The notes under the pieces are model-generated. The model did not search any database, had not been told where the DNA came from, and was given only the letters and a program-made list of their open reading frames with translations. DNA of 64,000 bases from Streptomyces sp. CB01201 (GTDB lineage: Bacteria; Actinomycetota; Actinomycetes; Streptomycetales; Streptomycetaceae): assembly GCF_002803085.1 (NCBI RefSeq), contig NZ_NNBJ01000003.1:62001-126000 (forward strand), given 5' to 3'. Position numbers and translations under genes: made by a program. Below, piece by piece: positions 47,998 through 56,873 of the stretch. The stretch's first letter is position 1, and the number at the start of each line of letters is the position of its first letter.

Positions 47998-49215
47998 ATG
48001 AGCGATCTTGCAGAAGTACTCGTCACCGGCCTCGGCGCGATCACCCCGCTCGGCGCGAATGCGGGCTCCACCTGGGCGGGAATGCTGGAGGGGGCCTCCG
48101 GGGTCACGCTGATCGAGGAGGAGTGGGCGGCCGGGTCGCCGGTCCGGGTGGCGGCCGGGCTATCCGTGGACCCGCTGTCGATGCTCGCTCGCGTAGAGGC
48201 CCGCAAGCTTGACCGTTGTGAACAACTCGCGATGATCGCCTCCCGCGAGGCCTGGCGGGACGCGGGCGCCCCCGAGGTCGCCCCGGAGCGGCTCGCCGTG
48301 GTGATCGGCACCGGTACCGGCGGCGTACTGACCACGCTCGGCCAGGACGACACGTTCGAGCGGAGCGGAGCCCGGCGGCTCTCGCCGTACGCCGTGCCGA
48401 TGCTCATGCCGAACGGCCCCGCCGCCTGGGTGTCGATGGAGCTCGGCGCGCAGGGCGGGGCCCGTACCCCGGTCAGCGCCTGTGCGTCCGGCGCCGAGGC
48501 CATCGCGATGGGCCTGGACCTGATCCGGGCGGGGCGCGCCGACGTAGTGGTGGCCGGCGGCACCGAGGCGTGTCTGCACCCCTTCACCATCGCCGCGTTC
48601 GCGCAGATGAAGGCCCTCTCGCCCCAGGACGGCGACCCCGCCGCGGTGTCCCGGCCCTTCGACGCGGACCGCAGCGGGTTCGTGATGGGCGAGGGCGCGG
48701 GCCTGGTCGTCCTGGAGCGGGCCGAGTTCGCGCGGGCGCGGGGAGCCCGCGTGTACGGCTCGGTGGCGGGCGCGGCGGTGACGTCCAGCGCGGACCACAT
48801 CACGGCGTCGGACGTGGCCGGCCAGGTCCGGGCGATCGAATCGGCGCTGCGGGACGCGCAGTTGGGCCCGTCGGACATCGGCGTGGTGCACGCGCACGCC
48901 ACCTCCACGCCGTCGGGCGACCTCGCCGAGGCGGAGGCGGTGGCCAAGGCGATCGGTACGCATCCGGTGGTCACGGCGACCAAGTCGATGACCGGGCACA
49001 TGCTGGGCGCGTCCGGCGCGGTGGGCGCGATCGCGGCGCTGCTCGCCCTGCGCGACGGCACCGCACCCGCCACTCGCAACCTGGACCGCCTCGACCCGGC
49101 GATCTCCCTCGACGTGGTGGCGGGCGAGAACCGCCGGGGCTCCTGGGACGCGGCGCTCGCCAACTCCTTCGGGTTCGGCGGGCACAACGTGAGCCTGGTG
49201 CTCGGCCGCGCCTGA
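47998..49215 (+). CDS. Beta-ketoacyl-[acyl-carrier-protein] synthase II (FabF-like)
   Basis: A 405-aa condensing enzyme extending an acyl chain by decarboxylative condensation with malonyl-ACP. The catalytic triad is Cys162 in SACASGAEAIA, His300 in HAHATSTPSGD and His334 in KSMTGHMLGASG (with Lys329). Overall length and motifs fit KAS II rather than a polyketide ketosynthase alpha. It stands alone: no ACP or acyltransferase gene adjoins, so it is a paralogue of the main FabF or a dedicated lipid/secondary-metabolism enzyme. ATG 47998 starts MSDLAEVLVTGLGAITP. Confidence 0.92.
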   Translation: MSDLAEVLVTGLGAITPLGANAGSTWAGMLEGASGVTLIEEEWAAGSPVRVAAGLSVDPLSMLARVEARKLDRCEQLAMIASREAWRDAGAPEVAPERLAVVIGTGTGGVLTTLGQDDTFERSGARRLSPYAVPMLMPNGPAAWVSMELGAQGGARTPVSACASGAEAIAMGLDLIRAGRADVVVAGGTEACLHPFTIAAFAQMKALSPQDGDPAAVSRPFDADRSGFVMGEGAGLVVLERAEFARARGARVYGSVAGAAVTSSADHITASDVAGQVRAIESALRDAQLGPSDIGVVHAHATSTPSGDLAEAEAVAKAIGTHPVVTATKSMTGHMLGASGAVGAIAALLALRDGTAPATRNLDRLDPAISLDVVAGENRRGSWDAALANSFGFGGHNVSLVLGRA

Positions 49216-49449
49216 CGCTCCGGCCGCCCCGCCCCTGCGGCCGGCGGCCCCGAGGAGTGGCCCCGGACACACCCAGGGGCCCTGTACGACCCCGGCCCCC
49301 TGAGCAGAAGCATCAGGAGGCCGGGGAAGGGCTACATCAGGGGGGCCGGGGAAGGGCAACCCGCGGGCGAGACGGGGAAGACGATCCGCGGGCGAGGCCG
49401 GAAGGCAACCCGCACGCGAGGCCGGAAGGCAACCCGCACGCGGGCGGGA
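49216..49449. repeat. Intergenic region with 24-bp tandem repeat
   Basis: The 234-base gap between convergent genes contains two tandem copies of GCGAGGCCGGAAGGCAACCC with four more bases each (24-bp period, about 49390-49440) and two looser GGCCGGGGAAGGGC units before them. No gene is visible. Confidence 0.7.
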
Positions 49450-50907
49450 TCAGACGCGGGAGCGGGCCTTGAAGGCCGCCTTGCGCGCTTCCTTGGCCGT
49501 GGACTTGTCGGGGTGGAGGCGGCCCATCGCCTCCAGGACGTCCGCGGTGGCGGGGTGCTCGACGCGCCAGGCCGCGTCGAAGAAGCCGCTGTGCTGGCCG
49601 ACCAGGCCCTCGACGAGTTCCTGGAGTTCCTCCAGGTCGCCCTCCACCGCGAGTTGGGCGGCGATGGTGTCGATGGCCAGCCAGAAGATCATCGTCTCGG
49701 AGGGCGGCGGCACGTCGGCGGCCCCGCGCTCGGCGAGCCAGACCCGGGCCAGACCGCCGAGTTCGGGGTCGGGCAGGACCTCGCGTACGGCGGGTTCGGC
49801 GGAGGCGCCGGTGAGCGCGAGCGCCTGCTGGCAGTGCAGCCGGCGCAGCGGGCCGCCCGCGTCGTCACCCCGGGCCGCGGCGAGCAACTCGCTTGCCGCA
49901 TCGGCCGGTTGACGCCGGGCCAGCCACTGCTCGGTCTCGGCGCGGGCCGAGAGCTCGGGGAAGTAGGCGATGCCGTCGAGCAGCGCGTCGGCGCCCTTGT
50001 CGGCCAGGTCGCCGACGGCCGGCGCGTCCACCCCGGCCTCCAGCATCCGGGCACGGACACCGTAGAGGCCGAGCGGGGTCAGCCGGACCATGCCGTAGCG
50101 GGCCACGTCCTCGTCGTCGACGGGCGGGGCCGGCTCGTCGCCGACGTCGGCCATCAGGGCCTCGTCGACGGGCTCGTACTCGACCAGGCCGATCGGCTCC
50201 AGGAGCCGGAACTGGTCGTCGAGCCGCATCATCGCGTCGGAGACCTGCTCCAGGATGTCGTCGGTGGGCTCGCCCATGTCGTCGGGGACGATCATCGAGG
50301 CGGCGAGCGCGGGCAGCGGCACCGGCCCCTCGGGGGCGCCGCCCTCGCTGACGGTGAGCAGGTAGAGGTTGCCGAGGACGCCCTCCAGGAAGTCGGCCTC
50401 CTCCTCCGGGTCCCACTCCAGGCGCTCGAAGTCGATCTCGCCGTCCTCGCCGACCAGGTCGGCGAAGTCGTCGATCATAGGGGCGGTGGCATCGGCGAAG
50501 ACCACGTCGAAGGCGTCCAGCCAGATGGCGAGCACATCGGAGGGCGATCCGGCGGTGAGCACGCCGAGGTTCTCGCCCACGGAGGCGGTGCCCGTGCCGT
50601 CCTCGTCCTCATCGCCGGAGGCCTCGGGGGCGTCCTGGACATCGACGAGGCCGGTGTCGACCGCGACCCGCCAGGCCTCGCTCGCGTACGCCGGGCCGTC
50701 CTGGTCGTCGGCCAGCCCGAGTTCGGCGGCGGCCGCGGGCAGCTGCTCCTCGACGAGTTCGCCGCCCGCGCCGACCCGGGTGTCGGGTCCGGCCCAGCGG
50801 GCGAGCCGCACGGCGCGGGCGATGAGCGGGGCGGACAGCGCGTCCCGGGCCAGCTCCGCCTCGGAGTTCAGCCGAACCGGCGGCAGGGTGGGGCGGTCTC
50901 CGGACAT
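49450..50907 (-). CDS. Hypothetical protein, paralogue of the partial protein at the left window edge
   Basis: A 485-aa acidic cytoplasmic protein of a family I cannot name. Segments: a helical N-terminus (AELARDALSAPLIARAVRLARW), an acidic low-complexity stretch (about 95-110, DEDEDGTG), a winged-helix-like part with YGMVRLTPLGLYGVRARM (about 285-300), helical repeats ELLAAARGDDAGGPLRRLHCQQAL, and a basic C-terminus (STAKEARKAAFKARSRV). The last part, TADVLEAMGRLHPDKSTAKEARKAAFKAR, looks like a nucleic-acid-binding tail. The homologous gene at 1-1089 shows the family is duplicated. ATG 50907 gives MSGDRPTLPPVRL; the longer frame is not supported. Confidence 0.72.
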   Translation of the reverse strand: MSGDRPTLPPVRLNSEAELARDALSAPLIARAVRLARWAGPDTRVGAGGELVEEQLPAAAAELGLADDQDGPAYASEAWRVAVDTGLVDVQDAPEASGDEDEDGTGTASVGENLGVLTAGSPSDVLAIWLDAFDVVFADATAPMIDDFADLVGEDGEIDFERLEWDPEEEADFLEGVLGNLYLLTVSEGGAPEGPVPLPALAASMIVPDDMGEPTDDILEQVSDAMMRLDDQFRLLEPIGLVEYEPVDEALMADVGDEPAPPVDDEDVARYGMVRLTPLGLYGVRARMLEAGVDAPAVGDLADKGADALLDGIAYFPELSARAETEQWLARRQPADAASELLAAARGDDAGGPLRRLHCQQALALTGASAEPAVREVLPDPELGGLARVWLAERGAADVPPPSETMIFWLAIDTIAAQLAVEGDLEELQELVEGLVGQHSGFFDAAWRVEHPATADVLEAMGRLHPDKSTAKEARKAAFKARSRV

Positions 50908-51217
50908 CTGGGGGTACTCCTCGGCCGTACGGTCTGGGTGCTCGGGTCGCGCTGGGTCCGCGGTGTCGAGCGGCACCCAGCGTAGACGCATTTCACCGGG
51001 TTTCGCTGCGCCGCCCGTACGCACCCGGCCCGCGCACCGTTCGGCACGCTCCGGCCCCGCCGCCTCCCACCGGCCTCCCCCAGGGGTTCATCTACCCGTC
51101 GGTAGCCGTCTACCCGTCACCTCTTGACAACTCCCCTTGCCAGACAAGAGATTGACGCGCGTAGAACCGCACCGCCACATGCACGCCCCTTTCCCTCATC
51201 ACCCTCGGAGTACCTGA
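50908..51217. promoter_or_regulatory. Divergent promoter region of the hypothetical and nuclease genes
   Basis: This gap holds a direct repeat TCTACCCGTC at 51091-51100 and 51109-51118 (18-base period), overlapping GTTCATCTACC at 51086-51096, which resembles one PHO-box unit. A TTGACA hexamer lies at 51124-51129, but no good -10 was found at standard spacing. The site may be a PhoP or other operator for the secreted nuclease. Confidence 0.4.
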
Positions 51218-53053
51218 ATGCCCGTTCCCAGAACCGCCGCCGTGTCCGCCGTGGTCGCCGCCGCACTCGCCGCCGGCCTGGTCTGTGCCGCCTCCTCGCA
51301 GGCCGCCCCCGCCGCCCCCGTGCCGGCGAAGATCCACGACATCCAGGGCACCACCCGGATATCCCCGCTGGCGGGCCAGCAGGTCACCGGCGTGACCGGG
51401 GTCGTCACCGGGGTGCGCACCTACGGGTCCTCCAAGGGCTTCTGGTTCCAGGACACCCAGCCCGACAAGAACCCCGCGACCAGCGAGGGCGTCTTCGTCT
51501 TCACCGGCTCCAACCCGACGGTCGCGGTGGGCGACGCGGTGGAGGTCTCGGCAACCGTCACCGAGTACGTGCCCGGCGGAGCGGCCTCGGGCAACCAGTC
51601 GGTGACCGAGCTGTCGAAGCCGACCGTCACGGTCGTCTCCTCGGGCAACGCCGTGCCCGCCCCGGTCGTCATCACCGCCCGCTCGGTGCCCGACCGCTAC
51701 ACGCCGAACGGCGACCCGGCGGCCGGCAACAGCGTCAACGGACTGACTCTCCAGCCGAAGAAGTACGCCACGGACTACTACGAGTCCCTGGAGGGCATGA
51801 ACGTCCGCATCGGCACCTCGCGGGTGGTCGGCGCCACGGACCCGTACTCCGAGCTGTGGGTCACGGTGAAGCCGCAGGAGAACCGCACGGCGCGCGGCGG
51901 TTCGCTGTACTCCTCGTACCACGACCAGAACACCGGGCGGCTCCAGATCCAGAGCCTGATCCCGACGGCGCAGCAGCCCTTCCCCACCGCGAACGTCGGC
52001 GACACCCTGACCGGCAGCACCGAAGGCCCCCTGGACTTCAACCAGTTCGGCGGCTACACGATCACCGCGCGCACGCTCGGCACGGTCAAGGACAACGGTC
52101 TCAAGCGCGAGGTGACCCGCAAGCAGCGCACCGGCGAGCTGGCGGTGGCCACGTACAACGTGGAGAACCTGGACCCGACCGACCCGCAGTCCAAGTTCGA
52201 CGCGCTGGCGCAGGGCGTGGTGACCAACCTCGCCTCGCCGGACATCGTGGCCCTGGAGGAGATCCAGGACAACAACGGCGCGAAGAACGACGGCACGGTG
52301 GACGCCTCGGCGACCGTGAAGAAGTTCACGGACGCGATCGTCGCGGCGGGCGGCCCTGCCTACCAGTGGCGTTCGATCGACCCGGAGAACAACAAGGACG
52401 GCGGCGAGCCCGGCGGCAACATCCGCCAGGGCTTCCTGTTCAACCCGGCGCGGGTCTCCTTCACCGACCGGCCCGGCGGGGACTACAAGACCGCCGTCGG
52501 CGTCACCGGCACCAAGGGCCACCCGGCCCTGACGCTCTCCCCCGGCCGGATCGACCCGTCCAACGCGGCCTGGGCGGACAGCCGCAAGCCGCTGGCCGGC
52601 GAGTTCGTGTTCAAGGGGAAGACGGTCTTCGTGATCGCGAACCACTTCGCTTCCAAGGGCGGCGACGAGAGCCTGGTCTCGCAGCACCAGCCGGTGCCGC
52701 GCTCCTCGGAGGCCAAGCGGCTCCAGCAGGCGCAGGCCGTCAACGCCTTCGTGAAGCAGCTGCTCGCGGTCGACAAGCACGCGGACGTCCTGGCCGTCGG
52801 CGACATCAACGACTTCGACTTCTCGGGCACGACCAAGGCCCTGGAGGACGGCGGCGCGCTGCGCTCGGCCTACCGCACGCTGCCCAAGAAGGAGCGCTAC
52901 TCCTACGTCTACCAGGGCAACACCCAGGTCCTCGACCAGGTCCTGACCAGCCCCGCGATCCGTGGCTTCGACTACGACAGCGTGCACATCAACGCGGAGT
53001 TCGCGAACCAGACCAGCGACCACGACCCGCAGATCATCCGCTTCCACCCGTAG
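51218..53053 (+). CDS. Secreted endonuclease/exonuclease/phosphatase family nuclease
   Basis: A 611-aa exported nuclease. A Sec signal peptide covers about residues 1-30. An OB-fold-like domain (TGVTGVVTGVRTYGSSKGFWFQDT ... VFVFTGSNPTVAVGDAVEVSATVTEY) precedes the EEP catalytic domain, which has VATYNVENLDP at its start, a metal-binding Glu in IVALEEIQDNNGAK, ANHFASKGGDE, the GDINDFDF motif and the final SDHDPQIIRF. The architecture matches extracellular DNases such as ExeM/EddB. It could scavenge phosphate and nucleosides from DNA. A long hairpin terminator follows. Confidence 0.92.
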   Translation: MPVPRTAAVSAVVAAALAAGLVCAASSQAAPAAPVPAKIHDIQGTTRISPLAGQQVTGVTGVVTGVRTYGSSKGFWFQDTQPDKNPATSEGVFVFTGSNPTVAVGDAVEVSATVTEYVPGGAASGNQSVTELSKPTVTVVSSGNAVPAPVVITARSVPDRYTPNGDPAAGNSVNGLTLQPKKYATDYYESLEGMNVRIGTSRVVGATDPYSELWVTVKPQENRTARGGSLYSSYHDQNTGRLQIQSLIPTAQQPFPTANVGDTLTGSTEGPLDFNQFGGYTITARTLGTVKDNGLKREVTRKQRTGELAVATYNVENLDPTDPQSKFDALAQGVVTNLASPDIVALEEIQDNNGAKNDGTVDASATVKKFTDAIVAAGGPAYQWRSIDPENNKDGGEPGGNIRQGFLFNPARVSFTDRPGGDYKTAVGVTGTKGHPALTLSPGRIDPSNAAWADSRKPLAGEFVFKGKTVFVIANHFASKGGDESLVSQHQPVPRSSEAKRLQQAQAVNAFVKQLLAVDKHADVLAVGDINDFDFSGTTKALEDGGALRSAYRTLPKKERYSYVYQGNTQVLDQVLTSPAIRGFDYDSVHINAEFANQTSDHDPQIIRFHP

Positions 53054-53061
53054 CGGTACGC

Positions 53062-53116
53062 GCCCGGGCGGGCGGTCGGTCGGTCGTCAGGCAGCACGAC
53101 GACCGCCCGCCCGGGC
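53062..53116 (+). terminator. Long hairpin terminator after the nuclease gene
   Basis: A perfect 17-bp stem: GCCCGGGCGGGCGGTCG at 53062-53078 and its complement at 53100-53116, with a 21-base loop, eight bases after the stop codon. Confidence 0.85.
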
Positions 53117-53159
53117 CGGGAGGCGGCGACCGGGAGACGGCCGCCGGGCGAAGACGGCC

Positions 53160-53184
53160 AACGTCCGCTCCCCGGGCGGACGTT
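53160..53184. promoter_or_regulatory. Inverted repeat just upstream of the PPOX gene
   Basis: AACGTCCGC at 53160-53168 and its complement at 53176-53184 form a perfect 9-bp stem, 15 bases before the start codon. It may be an operator or a second terminator hairpin. Confidence 0.5.
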
Positions 53185-53199
53185 GATAGCGTCCGGATC

Positions 53200-53613
53200 A
53201 TGACAACCACGAGTCCGAACGACGCCGCCTCCGTGATCCCCGCCGACCACGAGGACCTGCTGACCCGCCCCCTCTTCGTGCACCTCGCGACCAAGGGCCC
53301 GAACGGCTCTCCGCACGTGAACCCCGTCTGGCAGCAGTGGGACGGCGAGTTCCTGCGCTTCACCACGACGACCACGCGCCGCAAGTACAAGAACGTCGTC
53401 GCCGATCCCCAGGTCTCCCTCTCGGTCAACGACCCCGACCAGCCCTACCGCTATCTGGAGGTCCGGGGCACGGTCGAGCGGATCGAGCCCGATCCGACGG
53501 GCGCGTTCTTCGACGTCCTGGCCAAGCGGTACGGCCTGGAGTACGAGCGCCCGTTGGACGACGCCGAGCGCCGGGTGGTCCTGGTCGTACGCCCGGAGCG
53601 CACCACCTCGTAG
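53200..53613 (+). CDS. PPOX-class, probably F420-dependent, oxidoreductase
   Basis: A 137-aa flavin/F420-binding split-barrel protein of the pyridoxamine-5'-phosphate-oxidase-like superfamily. Typical are LLTRPLFVHLATKGPNGSPHVNPVWQQWDGEFLRFTTT, KYKNVVADPQVSLSVNDPDQPYRYLEVRGTVERI. This short single-domain type usually binds F420 in actinobacteria. Substrate unknown. ATG 53200 is chosen; it starts MTTTSPNDAAS after a palindromic spacer. No operon partner is evident. Confidence 0.87.
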   Translation: MTTTSPNDAASVIPADHEDLLTRPLFVHLATKGPNGSPHVNPVWQQWDGEFLRFTTTTTRRKYKNVVADPQVSLSVNDPDQPYRYLEVRGTVERIEPDPTGAFFDVLAKRYGLEYERPLDDAERRVVLVVRPERTTS

Positions 53614-53766
53614 CACTCCGGGCGGGCCGGGGGCTCACGCCAGGTTCCGGCCGCCGACGCGTGCGGTGTCGTTCGGCCGCGGCCGCCGGAGATCATGCCA
53701 TGGCCGGGCCCGGCTCCCCGCACACTGGTGTCCCCCGGGAACCGAACGGCAGAGCGGAGTGGTGCG

Positions 53767-55326
53767 ATGGACCGCGCGGCCTTCAGTCGCAGGACCTTCC
53801 TCGGAGCGGCCGGAGCGGCCGGAGCGGTCGCCGCGGCGGGAGCGGCGGGCTGTGCGCCCGGCGAGCACGCGGGCGGCGGTGAAGCCTCCCGCTCGCCCGC
53901 CCCGAAGCCGCCGGCGAAGGAGAACGACCGCCCCGGCGACGCGGGTTGGCGCCTCACCCGGCGGGGCGCCGAGCACGAGGTGGAGGGCTACGCGGACCGT
54001 ACGAGCGTGGCGTCCGGCGACCCGTTCCGCCTCCATGTGCACACCACCGCGAAGACGTTCCGCGCCGAGGCGTTCCGGATGGGCTGGTACGGCGGGACAC
54101 TGGCCCGCAAGGTGTGGGAATCGGGGCCGCTGAAGGGCACGCGTCAGCCGGCCGCGAAGGTCGAGCCGACGACGTACACGGTGTCGGCCGACTGGCCGGC
54201 CACCACCGAAGTCTCCACCAAGGACTGGCCCGAGGGCTCCTATCTGATCCGCCTCACCGCGGACAGCGGCGGCCAGCGCTACGTTCCGGTCACCGTGAGG
54301 TCGGCCGCCACCCAAGACCGGGTGGTGATCGTCAACGCGGTCGCGACCTGGCAGGCGTACAACGAGTGGGGCGGGCACAGCCTCTACAACGGGCCGACCG
54401 GCGACGACGCGGACCGCTCGCGCGCGGTGAGCTGCGACCGCCCCTACCACGAGGACGGCGACGGCCTGTTCCTCACGTACGAGCAGCCGGTGGTGGCGCT
54501 CGCGGAGAGGCTGGGCCTGCCCCTGGCGTACGTGACGAACATGGACATCGACGAGGACCCGCACCTGCTCGACGGAGCAACTGCCGTGCTCTCCCTGGGA
54601 CATGACGAATACTGGACGCAGCCGATGCGGGACCGGGTGACGGCGGCGCGCGACCGGGGCACGAACGTGGCCTTCCTCGGCGCGAACGCCTGCTTCCGCC
54701 GGATACGCCTGGAGAAGACCGCGCTCGGCGGGCGGCGGCTGATCGTCTGCTACAAGAACGACTGGCCCAGGGACCCGGGCCGCCGCGAGGGCGAACCCCC
54801 GACGACCAACTTCCGCGAGCCGCCGCACGCCCAGCCGGAGAACTCCCTGACCGGAACGCTGTACGAGTCGAACCCGACCACCGCCGACTATGTGGTCACC
54901 TCGCCCGGCCACTGGCTCTTCGAGGGCACGGGCGTGCGGCAGGGCTCCGAGTTCCCCGGCCTGGTGGGCACGGAGTACGACCGGGCGAACGGGATCGGGA
55001 CGACCCCGCGCCCGATGGAGGTCATATCCCACTCGCCGCTCACCTGCCGAGGGATCCGCTCGTTCGCCAACTCCGCCTATTACACGGTGAGTTCGGGGGC
55101 CGGCGTGTTCAACACGGGCACGATGCGGTGGGTGCAGTCGACGGCGGGCCGGGGCGGGCACGGCATCGACGCGACGACGGCGACGTTCACGACGAGGGTG
55201 ACCGAGAACCTGCTGCGTGTCTTCGCCGCGGGGCCGGCCGGGCGCACGCACCCGGCGAAGGACAACCTCGACACGTTCCACCCGTACGCCGGGGACCCGA
55301 CCTGGTCGAAGCGGAACCTGTGGTGA
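53767..55326 (+). CDS. Tat-exported protein with N,N-dimethylformamidase beta subunit-like domain
   Basis: A 519-aa secreted protein. The N-terminus has a twin-arginine signal (SRRTFLGAAG) followed by a hydrophobic segment ending AAGC, so it may become a lipoprotein. The mature part contains the conserved region of N,N-dimethylformamidase beta-like proteins: RMGWYGGTLARKVWESGPLKG, ATWQAYNEWGGHSLY, LSLGHDEYWTQPMRDRV, GTNVAFLGANACFRRIRLE. Whether it hydrolyses amides is unknown, since the partner alpha subunit is absent; a structural or polysaccharide-related role is possible. ATG 53767. Confidence 0.85.
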   Translation: MDRAAFSRRTFLGAAGAAGAVAAAGAAGCAPGEHAGGGEASRSPAPKPPAKENDRPGDAGWRLTRRGAEHEVEGYADRTSVASGDPFRLHVHTTAKTFRAEAFRMGWYGGTLARKVWESGPLKGTRQPAAKVEPTTYTVSADWPATTEVSTKDWPEGSYLIRLTADSGGQRYVPVTVRSAATQDRVVIVNAVATWQAYNEWGGHSLYNGPTGDDADRSRAVSCDRPYHEDGDGLFLTYEQPVVALAERLGLPLAYVTNMDIDEDPHLLDGATAVLSLGHDEYWTQPMRDRVTAARDRGTNVAFLGANACFRRIRLEKTALGGRRLIVCYKNDWPRDPGRREGEPPTTNFREPPHAQPENSLTGTLYESNPTTADYVVTSPGHWLFEGTGVRQGSEFPGLVGTEYDRANGIGTTPRPMEVISHSPLTCRGIRSFANSAYYTVSSGAGVFNTGTMRWVQSTAGRGGHGIDATTATFTTRVTENLLRVFAAGPAGRTHPAKDNLDTFHPYAGDPTWSKRNLW

Positions 55327-55414
55327 CCCCCGGCAATCCCTAAGCGATACTAAAGGGATCTGGAACCCAATCTAAGTAGACGTAAACCGTCATGGACGGC
55401 AACACTTCTGCGGC

Positions 55415-56305
55415 ATGACGACATCACGCCCACCCGGCCCGCCGCCGCGCCCGTTCGGACGCGCCCTGTGCGCCATGGTCACGCCGTTCACCCCGTCGTA
55501 CGAACTCGACCTCCCGGCCGCGCAGGAGCTGGCCGTGCGCCTGGTGGACGGCGGGTGCGACGGGCTGGTCCTGAACGGCACGACCGGGGAGTCGCCGACG
55601 ACCTCCGACGAGGAGAAGACCGCGCTCGTACGGGCCGTGGCGGAGGCGGTCGGCGACCGGGCCGCGGTCGTGGCGGGGGTGGGCAGCGCGTCCACCGCCC
55701 ACACCGTCGCACTGGCCCGCGCGGCCGAACAGGCGGGCGCGGACGGCCTGTTGGTGGTGACCCCCTACTACAGCCGGCCTCCGCAGGCCGCCGTGGAGGC
55801 GCACTTCCGTACGGTGGCCGACGCGACGGGGCTGCCGGTGATGCTGTACGACATCCCCGGCCGCACGGGGACGCGGATCGAGGTGGACACGATGCTGAGG
55901 CTCGCGGAGCACGGGCGCATCGTGGCGGTGAAGGACTGCGCGTACGACGTGCTGGGCTCGACCAAGGTCATGGGCCGTACGTCGCTCGCGTACTACTCGG
56001 GGTGCGAGGAGCTGAACCTTCCGCTGTACGCGGTGGGCGGGGCGGGGTACGTGAGCACGGTGGCGAACGTGGCGCCGCGGGCGATGCGGGGGGTGCTGGA
56101 CGCGTACGACGCGGGTGCGGTGGCCGAGGCGGCCCGCCTCAACCAACTCGCCCTGCCCCTGGTCGAGTTGATGATGGCCTCGGGCCTGCCGGGTGCCGTC
56201 ACGGCGAAGGCGCTCCTGAACCTCCCGGTCCGGGGGCCCTTGCAACGACCGAGCGAGGAGACTACCGCCCGCCTCCGCTCAGCCCTGTCCGCCCTGGCGG
56301 GGTGA
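55415..56305 (+). CDS. dapA: 4-hydroxy-tetrahydrodipicolinate synthase
   Basis: A 296-aa class I aldolase that condenses pyruvate with L-aspartate semialdehyde, the first step of lysine and diaminopimelate synthesis. The catalytic residues are present: Thr-Thr in LNGTTGESPTTS, Tyr and Arg in LYDIPGRTGTR, and the Schiff-base Lys173 in VAVKDCAYD. YYSGCEELNLPLYAVGGAGYVSTVANVAP matches the family. It is the first of two dap genes in this region, with dapD convergent and separated by minisatellite repeats. Upstream lies an imperfect ATCCCT...AGGGAT palindrome. Confidence 0.92.
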   Translation: MTTSRPPGPPPRPFGRALCAMVTPFTPSYELDLPAAQELAVRLVDGGCDGLVLNGTTGESPTTSDEEKTALVRAVAEAVGDRAAVVAGVGSASTAHTVALARAAEQAGADGLLVVTPYYSRPPQAAVEAHFRTVADATGLPVMLYDIPGRTGTRIEVDTMLRLAEHGRIVAVKDCAYDVLGSTKVMGRTSLAYYSGCEELNLPLYAVGGAGYVSTVANVAPRAMRGVLDAYDAGAVAEAARLNQLALPLVELMMASGLPGAVTAKALLNLPVRGPLQRPSEETTARLRSALSALAG

Positions 56306-56442
56306 CCCAGGGCCCGCCCTGGCGGGGTGACCCCGAGCCCCGGTTTTTGTCCCCTCCCCGCCCCTTCCCGCAACCCTCCGGGGGTGAAAAGGGGCGTGAG
56401 GCTCTCCGGGGCTCTGCCCCGGGGCCCCGGGCCCTCTGGCTC

Positions 56443-56549
56443 GGCTGCGGGACATGCGTGGCTGGTCGCGCAGTTCCTCGCGCCCCTGAAAAGACGTCTT
56501 TGGGCTGCGGACCGTGCCCGCTTCTCGCGCAGTTCCCCGCGCCCCTGAA
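56443..56549 (-). repeat. Two inverted-orientation copies of the dispersed GGGGCGCGAGGAACTGCGCG repeat
   Basis: The complement reads GGGGCGCGAGGAACTGCGCG and GGGGCGCGGGGAACTGCGCG, giving two copies (56443-56489 and 56502-56549) of the element seen at 15.5, 34.3, 40.2 and 47.8 kb, here on the minus strand. Another CGTTTGAGGACGAGCGCCCTTAAG element follows at 56592-56616. Confidence 0.85.
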
Positions 56550-56623
56550 GGCGTCGGCGCCGGCCCGCGCCGGAGACCCCCAGCCCGTCCGGCGTTTGAG
56601 GACGAGCGCCCTTAAGGCGCGAC

Positions 56624-56873
56624 GGGGGTGCAGGGGGCGGAGCCCCGCGGGGGTGCAGGGGGCGGAGCCCCGCGGGGGTGCAGGGGGCGGAGCCCCGCGG
56701 GGGTGCAGGGGGCGGAGCCCCGCGGGGGTGCAGGGGGCGGAGCCCCGCGGGGGTGCAGGGGGCGGAGCCCCGCGGGGGTGCAGGGGGCGGAGCCCCGCGG
56801 GGGTGCAGGGGGCGGAGCCCCGCGGGGGTGCAGGGGGCGGAGCCCCGCGGGGGTGCAGGGGGCGGAGCCCCCT
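56624..56873. repeat. Ten-copy 25-bp minisatellite of terminator-like hairpins
   Basis: The unit starts GGGGGTGCAGGGGGCGGAGC and ends CCCGC; copies begin every 25 bases at 56624, 56649 and so on to 56849. Each contains the perfect hairpin GGGGC-GGA-GCCCC. The array lies between convergent dapA and dapD. Its lack of stop codons in any frame creates long spurious reading frames. Confidence 0.95.

Noticed and set aside
47998-49215. Ketosynthase as part of a type II polyketide cluster
   Set aside because: No chain-length factor, ACP, cyclase or ketoreductase adjoins it; it stands alone.
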